A DNA stretch of 64,000 nucleotides from Tribonema minus (lineage: Eukaryota; Sar; Xanthophyceae; Tribonematales; Tribonemataceae), in NCBI GenBank assembly GCA_017506865.1, contig JAFCMP010000522.1, positions 558,001 to 622,000 on the forward strand. Reading direction: 5' to 3'. How positions within the stretch are numbered: position 1 is the stretch's first letter; every line of letters starts with the position of its first letter. Both the position numbers and the translations under genes were made by a program. Below, piece by piece: positions 21,400-31,256 of this stretch. The notes under the pieces are model-generated. The model was not told the origin of the DNA, searched no databases, and saw nothing but the letters and a program-made list of their open reading frames with translations.

Positions 21400-22145
21400 G
21401 CCCTGTGCAAGGGTCAAGATCGCTGAATGTCTGTCATACTGTGAGCTATCTGGTCGAGGGTCTAAGCAAACGTCTCGTGGAGGGTCTGGGTGAGTGTCTG
21501 GCGGAGGGTCTGGGCGAATGTTCGTTGAGGGTCTGGGCGAATGTAAGGTCGATCGTGTTGTCTGTTTGGGGGGTCCGACAGAGTCTTGGCGAATGTCTGG
21601 GCCAATGTCTGGGTGGATGTCTGCTCGAATGTTGACTGGAGCGTGCAGGAGTTGTCAGACTTGGATGTTCAGGTGTTGCGTAAGGCGTAACAACTATTTG
21701 ACCCTCTGCAATGTTCAGTGCCTCTGAGACTCTCATATTTACAGTGGTATGGGTGAGTGGCATCTGTCACAATTTACCTTCAGAGAACCAGTATGGAGGG
21801 TTAGTGCATGTTACCGCTGTGAGGGTGTTTAAAGGTGTTCACCACCACATCAGTGGGTCAGGCCACCGCCTGCTGTTGCATTTGGATATATTTTGACTTG
21901 TACAGAAATCAGGAGAGCGTCGTACTCAAGCGTCTTGCTTTCGCGTTATAGAAACTATTTCTGACTTAAAGTCCGAGAACGGCAGAGTTGAGCTTGAATA
22001 TAATTTAGACTTGAAGTTGGATATAATTGGCCTTGGCAGAACTCTGGAGAGCGTCGTGCACGTGCCTTTTAGCTTTCGCGCTATAGAAACTATTTCTGAA
22101 TTCAGATTCGAAAATGGCAGAGTTGAACTTGAACAAATGAAGATT
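21400..22145. repeat. Composite repeat, copy 2 of 3, with two 131-bp units
   Basis: A GTCTGGGCGAATGT-type minisatellite (21450-21640) is followed by CTCTGAGACTCTCATATTTAC and CCACCGCCTGCTGTTGCA. Two reversed 131-bp units follow, with GCGTCGTACTCAAGCG near 21918 and GCGTCGTGCACGTGCC near 22049. Confidence 0.7.
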
Positions 22146-22214
22146 TGAGAGTGGCAGAGTAGAACTTGGGAGCAACTGCGACTCAGGTGTAAAGCCTCAC
22201 GCAGCTATGTCACA

Positions 22215-23362
22215 TCAGGTAAAGCTGTGAAAATCCTGGAATCTGGTTGAAGGGACACTACGCTGCCCGTGTGCTGTATGCGCATACTCTTTCACAGCAC
22301 CTGCGCTGTTTTCCTTGCACATCTGACATTTGGGGTGTCTATTCTGGCCCGGTGTCTTCACACTTTGAGCAGCCAGCTCTACCACTCCATCCAAAATTCT
22401 ACAGATCCCAGCCTCGAGCGACTTCAGCAGTTTTGGCAGATCATAAGTAGGCTCGGCAGGCCTGCTGCAGCTGCTGATGCTCATTGCCCCGTAATACAAC
22501 TCATACAGGGGTAGCGGCCCCCCAAACCATCACCAACATGGGCGGCTATGAGATTGCGCACCGACTGCAGAGGAGTGGTGCGAGAAAAGTAGCCATCTAC
22601 CAGTTCCGTCAAAGCAGTTTATAGAGTCTTATTGTAGAAATCGACAAACTTGTTTAATGGCGGAGTGGTGACGCGATCGTGCCGAGTGCTGCATGCTTGC
22701 TGTTCAACATCGTTGAGAGAGTAGTGAACAGAGTGTAGAACTCTCTTGCCGTCAACCCCTAACATTGACTCTGAACTTCTGAGGTCATTCAGGATACCAA
22801 ATGCCGTGAGAAATGGGGCGCTTCCGCTGGTCAGCGACAAGCAGCCCCTCGCGTTGCATGCAATGAAAGCAGTAGCGACTCGGGTGCGGCCTTTCTGCCC
22901 ACAGAAGTCACCTTATGTACCCTTTTCCCTCTTTCACTGCAAACATTTTCATCATCTGCCATGAGTAGATCTGCGTGTCTGATGCAGCATGGAGACACTC
23001 AGCAATGTAAAGTTCGTTCGAGTTGGTAAAGGGACCTCCTTCTGCTCTTGCATAGCATCAACAACCTCATCCGGTAGTCTCATCGTTTTGGAACTAATTG
23101 CTGATGTAACCCATAGCACACATTGATCACGCTGGACTTTGTGGGACGTTGAAGCGGGTACGTAAGCACATGCCATCCACTCTGATTTACTTGATACCTG
23201 TGCTTTGAGCACGCAAAGACATTGTTGAGATTGCTTCTCTAGTAGTTGACGTGCACAAGTGCCATGAAAGCCAGTGTTTGAGTGTAACAACGTGCATTCA
23301 TTCGTTTCGTACCAGAGGACACCAACTAGCGAGCCCCATCCTACGCCAACTACATCATGCAT
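22215..23362 (-). pseudogene. Minus-strand coding remnants, unknown
   Basis: Three minus-strand pieces have strong coding character. 23362-22952 includes VGVGWGSLVGVLWYETNE and GFHGTCARQLLEKQSQQ. 22840-22619 includes HSVHYSLNDVEQQACSTR. 22499-22215 includes YDLPKLLKSLEAGICRIL. They probably come from one gene, spliced or decayed, lying between composite repeats 2 and 3. No domain is recognised. Confidence 0.35.
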
Positions 23363-23389
23363 GGCAACTGTTCAGGAAACATCTCCTAT

Positions 23390-24330
23390 TGAGATCCTGC
23401 TGCAATGCCTGCAACATGTTGCCCTGCGTGTGACACAGCCCCCAACCTGGTACACTCATTATCGCAACAAGTTGATGCGACATTCCTTGAATGCCATATT
23501 CCTGCGGACAGAAGGATTAGGCGCGGCGAAGCAAGGTCAAGGAGCTGTGAAGCAGCGTGAAGGAGGCAGTTCAGCGGTGAAGTGGCAGTGGTGGCTGTAT
23601 TGGCAGCGCAGGCTTAGCAGCAGGAGGTGGAGAGGTTTGTACATGGCTGAGTCAAACATGTAGCTTTGTGTGCTGAGGTTTTTACCATTGCTGAGTGCCT
23701 GTCTCATACTTATAGCTTGGCAAATATCTGGTTGAATGTTGGGCACTTGTCTGGTGAAATGTCGGGGCGAATGTCTTGGTCAAAGGTGTGGGCACTTGTC
23801 TGGTCGAATGTTGGCTTGCGGGTTCAACAGTTGCCAGACTGCGATGCTCAGATGTTGTGTCAGGCGTGCAAGTAATTGCCCATCCACCGCGCTCAGTGCC
23901 TCTGAGGCTCTCATATTTCAAAGTGGTCTCGGCAAATGCACCCTAGAGCACCAGTATAGAGGGCGAGTGCACCATATTATGATGGTGTGTCAGAGCTGTC
24001 GCCCCCACACCCATGGGCCATGCCACCACCTGCTGTTGCAACTGAATATCATATGACTCTTACAGAAATCAGGAGAGTGTCGTACACGCGCCTTTCCGCT
24101 TGCGCGCTATAGAAACTGATCCTGTTAGATTCGAGAATGGCTGAGTTGAACTTGAATGATACTGAGACTTGAAGTTGATTATAACTGGGCATTACATAAA
24201 TCAGGAGAGCGTGGTACACGCGCCTTTTTGCTTTCGTGCTATAGAACTATCTCTGAATTGAGATTCAAGAATGGCAGAGTTGAACTTGAATGCAACTGAG
24301 ACTTACAGTTGGACTAGAGCAAGTCATTGC
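23390..24330. repeat. Composite repeat, copy 3 of 3, with two 131-bp units
   Basis: Opens with GCAATGCCTGCAACATGTTG (compare copy 1) and continues with a TGTCTGGTCGAATGTTGGC minisatellite (23715-23825), CTCTGAGGCTCTCATATTTC and CCACCACCTGCTGTTGCAAC. Two reversed 131-bp units follow, 131 bp apart (AATCAGGAGAG at 24067 and 24198). Confidence 0.7.
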
Positions 24331-24334
24331 AGTG

Positions 24335-26870
24335 ATGACACGCTCTTAAGCGAAGTGATGGAAGCAGGGTCTTTGCATGGGTGCAACGGTGGTATGCAGT
24401 GCTTCAATAATCTCGGCATGTAAGAACATGGGCCATTGCTATTCAAAGCGTGCGCAAGTTCGAAAGCGGCAAACAGTGCTGCTGCACTTTGATCTAACAA
24501 GCCCGGTGATCTTGCACTGTGTTTAAAATCTCATCAAAATGCTTGGACACACAGGTGACCTGTGTTACAGATTCTTGGCCAAGTCCACCAAGGTTGTAAC
24601 TGTGCAAGTAGAGGAGCGGGGCAGAGACTTTAGCCATGACGAGCTTCAATGCAGCGTGGGACGAGTGTCTTTCAACGTCGGCGGACGTGCATATGATGTG
24701 CATGAGGAGCAGGCAGAAGCTTGTTATTGTGCTGAAACAACACCGCCAACAAACGTGCGCCACATGAACATGAACATGGCATCACTCGCCGCACATCTGT
24801 ACCGGCGTAGTGTACAGCAAATGGCCAGATCGCACTGGTGAAAGTTCTACACCCACGAATACACAAGCACTCGTTGCATGCACTGTTCAACTACTGTGCA
24901 GCGCACTACTGTACAACCATGTAGCCTTGTGCGAGGTTTAACGGCAAGCCACCACCTGCTATTGCACCTGGGTATAATTAATGTGACGTTGAAGAACGTC
25001 AATGACTTTCACACAGAAGGACAGCTGTGTGTTACACATTTGCCATTTGAGCTTCCGCATGCTGAATCACGCCTGTGCTGGCGTTCTGCAACTGTTCTGA
25101 CACAAAGCCTTGTTGTTTTTCGGATCTGTAGGCTCCTCGCTGAGCTCATGAGCGACTGCGTCAGCTGCTTCCCCGGCGGCTTTTGTGAACATTGTCACAG
25201 ACCTGTGAGTGTGGGGAGTGCCGCAGTTTCGGGCCTTGCCTTTGCGGAAAGACTTCCGGTGTCTTGAGAGATGCACGCAGCTTTTGCGCGGTGATTTGCT
25301 GGCTGACTTGTGAGTGACTTGCAAGGTGCCATCTTCAGTTGACCACTGTAGTTAAACAGTTTGCAGCCACAAAGTGCATGTCGACATTCTCCGTAAAGTA
25401 ACCTGCGTCGCTGAAGAGCACGGTCAGTGAGTTTTTGCGGCAATGCTTGTTCGAACTGCGCTTGGTCCACTTCTGCGCTGAGCCACCATCTCAACACTGC
25501 TTACGCTCACAACCAGTTGATCATGCCAGGCAGGGTGAGTTGTGCAGCAGCATGCCAGGTAGGCTGAGATGTGCAGCGGCAGCTACCAGCACCACGGCTT
25601 AACTCTTTCTTGCGCTCTTTTGCTATTCAGGTTGTACTGAAGCTGGACATGCTGCTATCGTCGGCCGACCAACCTCAGTACGAGAGGGGTGCAGCTGCCA
25701 TATACAACAGCACCCTTCTGCTTCTTGCACAGCGCAAGACTTACATCATGATTGGGCATGAACCGACCGTTCTTGTTTCACATGCTGCTACTAGCGGTGT
25801 CAGTGCAAGCGGGGTGGTACGTGCACTGCGCACACACCGCAAATGACGGTGTGTCGCATTTATAGCCATTCATGACTGCGTTGCCTGCTGAGCAACCTCT
25901 GTTCGAATTAATCAAGTGTACGCATTAATACGAGAATATGAGGACGCACGCATCTAGAGATGATGATTCCACACATCAACAGTAGAGCAATTCTTCTGCG
26001 CTGGTCCAATCAGTCGCCTGCTGGGCGACGGCACGTCCGATAAGACGGAGCGGTACTTGTATTTTCTGCTGCTGCGAGATGCTGCAGGTATGTTGCGAGC
26101 CTTGGCAATGCGGGACAGCGTTGTGAAGCAGCAGAGCAGGAGTTGCACAACAGAAAGGTTCGAGCTTCTCAAAAAAGGAGCTGATGCCCATGATGGGGCA
26201 CAATGAATGGAAGCATTACATTTGACTCTCGTAGAAATCTGTGTCTCTCCTCTGCCTTCTTTCACTTTTTGTACTGGTTTGGTCAAGCGCCTACCTGTCT
26301 CTTATCTTGAGCATTTTGGCGAACGTGCATGGGCGTTATAATGAATTGCTTGTGTGTTCCACTCTCATAATAAGAGACATGCAATGCCAAGGCTCTGTGC
26401 TCAACAAGTACACATCTCGCATGCGACCGGCGTGCTAGCATCGCCAATCAATATTAGTTCGGTTTGAACAGCCACGTACGCCATGCTATGCCGTTCTCTA
26501 GGATGTGGTGTAAACCTCATTTGAGCAAATTGAAAAACAGGCAGAATATGCTGATGGTGTATGCAGGCACAGAGCAGCCAGCGCTGACTTGCGCAAACGC
26601 CAGCTCCTTAAATCCAGTTGCTATGACGTCCTTCAATGCGACATCAGTAGGCAACCTGGCAAACATATCACTTTACAGTCACAAGGATCTCAGAGATCGG
26701 TTCAAGGCGTACTATGAAGAGGTTCTTCTGCAGACGAAGGCGATCTCCACCTCTAAATCTAGGCATAGGTCACTGAGAGGCTGCTTTGTGTTCATCAAGG
26801 AACTTGCCTGCTACCCGCCTTTCCGAGTAACTTCAGTAATACTGTTGGCGTGGGTGATGTACGCTTTCAA
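24335..26870. other. Unassigned stretch with weak coding-like frames
   Basis: No gene is recognised. Frames with some coding character: minus 25324-25067 (FRKGKARNCGTPHTHRSVTM); plus about 25630-25846 (VVLKLDMLLSSADQPQYER, then QRKTYIMIGHEP); and plus 26464-26874, with a terminal hydrophobic segment VTSVILLAWVMYAF that could be a membrane anchor. At 25917-25955 a partial copy of the interspersed repeat end (TTAATACGAGAATATGAG) occurs. These may be decayed element genes. Confidence 0.25.
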
Positions 26871-27098
26871 ATAGCCGTCACCGTCTGAAATTCTCCAAGT
26901 GCTCTGCACACATGGTGATTGGTGTGATTGAGGTCTCTTGCGAGGGTGGAGCCAACCAGACAAGCCCGGCATCATCGTGCACCTGCCACAGGCGCAAGCA
27001 ACCCGCTGTGCACCCCAATCCAATATGTGTGTAGGAGTGAACGCCAGTGCCAATACATCTTGTGTCTTGCATATGGCATTCTTCGCAGTAGAATGCCA

Positions 27099-28650
27099 TC
27101 AATGCTCCTCAGCACATGCGTCGACCGCATCAAATGTCCAGATCACTTGTAAATCCGGCACTTTGATGGCCCTCAGAAAAGCATCAATGAACACATTGAT
27201 TTCTGTTGCGGTGATTGATTTGATGCGAAGCAGCGGGCACCCCATTGTCTCTGCAATGCGATGCTTTCGCGCAGCCCTGTGCATGTAATGTCCGAAGCCC
27301 TCAATCGCATGATGCAAGGTTTATTGCCAATCTGCCTCCAAGGCCGGAAGTGCTGTTCCCCATCATTCTCGATGAATGTCACGCCACCGGGACGTGTCAC
27401 ATAAAGTCAAGCGTGTACGCATACCATGCGGTGCTGCGATGCTTGGCTGCGCAGCGCGCCCGGTGTCGCAGCTGCTCGGACACGGCTCTGTCTAAACAGA
27501 GCCACGCACAGACCTGTCATTTTGTCCACACAAGCAACCGGCCTCCCTCGCGGCCCTTTTTAATACGAGAATATGAGTACGCATACCATCCTCATCGGTG
27601 CAGCGCACCTCGCGCCTGTACTCGCATGAACGTTCATCAAGCAACTGCTTGGTGATGTACTCACGTACAGATTTGAGGCATCCGTACGAACTGTCAGTGG
27701 TGATGCTGTACGCATTCACGTCATATGGGTTTTCACAGTGGCAGCAGCGCACCCAAATTCTGGCTGCTCCTCGCTTGAAGGTCTGCCTAGCTGACGTTTC
27801 GTTCATCTCCTCAATATAGTCGACAGCACGGGGTGGCTGGCGAATGAGTGCTCAAAGCATACGTTGCAATTGTCATCGGTGTATAGTACTTTGCCTTGTG
27901 GCCTTGACAGCAGCATGGCAGGATCTGCAGAGGCACTGCAGTGGGATGTTAGGGAGACGCTCAAAGGTCGCTCAAGTGATAAAAGTCTTGTACAGTGACA
28001 CAGTTGACAATTAAGCGCGTAGTGGACGGTTCCATGCTCGCTTCTGCCACAGATGCTTCGCGGGGCGATGCCATGGCCTTGTTTCAGAACGGAGCAAGAG
28101 GGTGTGCCTCACATGACCAGTCATGACAGGCGATGCACCTAACATCGTTATAGAGAACTTGGCCCGCGCAGCATCTGCGGACAATTCCGTTGTGGCAGTA
28201 ATGTGCGGTTGTAATCAGCTCATGGTTGCATTGCAGGCAAGTGAGCAGGATAGGGTCATCACTCCACGATGACAGCTGTGCTGGCAAAAAGCATTACTGG
28301 GATGCCATGCTCTGACGAGGTGCTCCACCTCTGCACAGGTCTCCTTTCGCAGAGGCGACTACTTGCGCTCACGATCACACTCCTTGCACCTATGACCCAT
28401 CATGTCGCTGTTAGGCCACTGGTCAAAATCACCATGCTTGCGACAGGTGATGGCGACCATAACATGCTGTCTCACATATACTGACCTCTCAGACGTGTAC
28501 TTCCTGTTATGCACAGATTGTGAATGCTCTATGAACTCTTTGCTTGTCAGATTAGCACCAGGGCTTGTACGAGCGCAATCCGCGCCACCATGTGCTGACC
28601 TCAGATGAGCGCCGGGCACCGTCTGAAACTGACCGTGCATAAGGCAGATG
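27099..28650 (-). pseudogene. Zinc-ribbon/endonuclease gene of giant-virus/phage type (fossil)
   Basis: In minus-strand order the pieces match the domain plan of the zinc-ribbon endonucleases common in giant viruses and phages. First comes a DUF723-like unit (KEFIEHSQSVHNRKYTSE, ITCRKHGDF, GHRCKEC). Next is a zinc ribbon with CLQCNHE, then CCAGQVLYNDVRCIAC. A second ribbon follows, with YTDDNCNVCFEHSFASHP and WVRCCHCENPYDV, and then VREYITKQLLDERSCEYRR. Last is an endonuclease-like end with VTFIENDGEQHFRPW (the usual EYDGxQHF box) and GCPLLRIKSITATEI. The pieces lie in several frames; I count about four interruptions including one element insertion, so it looks broken. Further Cys-rich frames (27102-26811) may be its tail. 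Probably an old virus or homing-endonuclease gene insertion. Confidence 0.65.
27428..27576 (+). mobile_element. Short interspersed element, copy C, with 13-bp target duplication
   Basis: GTACGCATACCAT occurs at 27415-27427 and again at 27577-27589, bracketing about 149 bp that interrupt the zinc-ribbon/endonuclease fossil. The insert contains a hairpin GGCTCTGT/ACAGAGCC, the block CAACCGGCCTCCCTCGC, and ends TTTTTAATACGAGAATATGA. A direct repeat this long suggests LINE-style retroposition (SINE-like) rather than a cut-and-paste transposon. I see no clear Pol III A and B boxes, so the SINE label is provisional. Related copies: 3085-3205, 4425-4565 (inverted), and 25917-25955 (partial). Confidence 0.65.
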
Positions 28651-28654
28651 ACGA

Positions 28655-29420
28655 TGATGGGCATGCTCTGAATGATACATGTACACGATTTGCATACAGC
28701 ACATGCACTGCTACACAGGGACATACAGCCCATGATTTTGTGATACACTATGCAGGTGACATGCAACCCAAGCACTAAATAATACAATCATTGCATACGG
28801 CACATGCATTGCATGCTACACAGGGACATACAGCCACATGAAGTGTATTAGACATACAGCACATGCACTGAATGCTACCCAGATACATACAGCCCACGAA
28901 TTGCATGATGTGTATATGCAGCACACGCATTGCATGCTACACAGGGACATCAGCCCATGAACTCTATGAGACATACAGCACATGCAGTGAATGACATACA
29001 GCACATGAACTGACTGACACACATGACATACAGCCCATAAACTGTATGATAGTTATGCATTACACGCCACACAGGGACATACAGCCCATGACATGTATCA
29101 GACATACAGCACTTGAAACACATACAGTCCATGATGCATTACATGCCACACAGGGACAACAGAAACACAGAGACATACAGACCACGAACTGTATGTTACT
29201 TATGCATCACAGATCACACAGGACATACAGCCTACAGCCTGTATCGTACAGCACCTGTACCAGACATGCAGCGCATACACTGAAACTATACAGAGACATA
29301 CAGCACATGAACTGTATGATATGTACGCTGAATGACATACAGCACATGCACTGACTGCCATACAGAGACATACAGCCCATGAACTGTATGATACATATCA
29401 TACAGTTCACTTGTAGTAAT
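28655..29420. repeat. Hairpin-forming minisatellite
   Basis: About fifteen to twenty copies of a diverged core GACATACAGCCCATGAACTG followed by TATGA, with spacers carrying ATGCATT and CACACAGGGACA. The full unit is roughly 60 bp, often split in half. CATACAG and CTGTATG within one core are complementary, so single units can fold into hairpins. Several cores vary only in the loop. No gene is present. Confidence 0.85.
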
Positions 29421-29429
29421 CAGCACAGC

Positions 29430-31256
29430 TTGCTTAGGGCACAAAAACGCCTCAAATGACCTGCATGTTGATGAAAAGAATGTCTTGTCAAGGTTGCGGC
29501 ACATACTGTATCAAAGTTCGCAAGCACAGACAAAGATGTATTTCCCGTATAGCGCCTCGCCCTCCGCCACGTTCTCGTCCAACTGCTGGCATCAAATGGT
29601 CTCCGCCATGCAAGTCATCATTGAGCGAGAGTAGGTACGCCACCATGTGGGGCGCTGTCAGCAAGTCCGAGCGTATGCATGCCAGCAGTACAGCATACAT
29701 GGATGCATTCCAAAGCCAGGGGGTGTGCTCCTGGTACTTTTTATTAATTCTCGCTCAGGGCGCGAAAAAGCCCAGATGATTGGCATCTAGCTGTAAGGAA
29801 TCTATATGTCGTATGACAGTCTGAAAGTGTTGCAATGACAACCACTCAAACGCCGCCGCCGCCAAATGGCATCTCGGGGTCCTCCCCTACGTCCTCCTCC
29901 ATGTGCCCCCCCCCCCTGGATTCTGCCATGTGTGTCATGACACGGCCAGAGTGGTACTGGTACCTTTTACTTGGTGCACCCTGGTTCTCGGCAAGGCCAG
30001 ATGATTGATACAGCAGTCATGGTACAGCAGTTAAAACGACAAGGAGTCTATACATACTTGTCGCAAGTTCACACGATGCTAAATAGCAGCGCCTTCGTGC
30101 TTGACATTTGTATGCCTGGGCACCGTGTAGTGCTCCACCGCTGAGCAGCCAGCATTTCTTGTGTGTGAGACGGGTAGAAAACTCGAGACTCACGAAGCGC
30201 CTTGCATGTGCTTTAGCACACGCATGAACTGCTGGGATCTGTTGAGCTGGGAACTCTCAACGAAGGACACAACATGACGACTTCCAATTCACAACGCCAA
30301 CGCTTGCTCGTCAAGCAAAGAACTTCCTGATGAGGGCAGGTAGCTTCTAAGTTGAATCAGTTTGGCAACACCTGAGGCAGGCTCAGATTTGGAAGCACTG
30401 CATCACTGTGCAACGAGTTGCCAACGAGTCAAATGTCTGCCCGGTTCAAAACCGATTGTGCATGATCAAGCCGATGTTTTCGATGATTTCGGAGATGCCA
30501 AAGGTTCTTTGGAAGTTCACGTTCAGATTGCAAAGAGTTCGCACATAACTGATCGGAGACCATCACGCTCGCTGTGAGAGGAGGCGTCTGATGCAGCTTT
30601 GATTCCAAAGACACTCGCTCACTCCCTACCGCATCACACCTGGTAGCTGCGCCAACAGCCGTCCCCAGTCACCGACACGGCCTGCCAAGGTAAGCGACTG
30701 TGTGTGTGTGTGTGTGTCCAACAAGTTGCGTTCACGCGCACTTGCATGGTAGCAGCCACTTCGCACAGCGTAGCAGCCAGTTGCAGACTTGCCGAAAGAG
30801 CGCTGCAGCACGCTGCCTGGTCGTTAGCGTGTAGTGTACAACAGATGTAACAGGCTGAGGCTCACCCATTCGCCCATGACGCGTCGAACCATGTATGATG
30901 ATCGCCACGATTGGGTTTACCCATGTTCATATAACCGGCTTGTGTTGCTTCATAATGTGCTGAGTCAGCCAACGTGCAATGCGTGTGTGTTACGCAACCA
31001 GCGCGACAATGTTGAGGCCTTCTGCAGCATGTCAACAGCAACATCATGCGCGTGTTTTTTTTAGGCAACTTCGGCTAAGTGCAACAGCATGCGTGTGATG
31101 CATCTCTTGCATTGCATGCCAACATCGCGTAGTCCTCAGTCTCTCGCATGTCTTGTCATCAAACGTTTCTTTCGACGCCGTCGCAATCAACTCTGGCACT
31201 CACCCCTGTCTGTGTCCCTATTTCTTTGCCCTCGCCCAATACAGTCCACCAGTACC
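29430..31256. other. Upstream region of the nitrate transporter; no gene recognised
   Basis: A minus-strand coding-like frame (about 29760-29490: EHTPWLWNASMYAVLLACIR, then LNDDLHGGDHLMPAVGRE) has no recognised family. Two diverged copies of a segment with TCCTGGTACTTTTTATTAAT-type sequence and GCCAGATGATTG lie near 29730 and 29950. A (TG)n microsatellite stands at 30701-30718. The 5' part of the transporter gene and its promoter should fall in the last few hundred bases; no TATA box could be picked with confidence. Confidence 0.35.

Noticed and set aside
25670-25690. CAGTACGAGAGG, resembling the sarcin-ricin loop of large-subunit rRNA
   Set aside because: The conserved flanks of the loop are missing, and the surrounding frame reads as ordinary coding-like sequence. 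Not an rRNA gene.
28655-29420. Repeat array as a CRISPR locus
   Set aside because: Units are diverged, spacing is irregular, spacers are themselves repeated, and the genome is eukaryotic.
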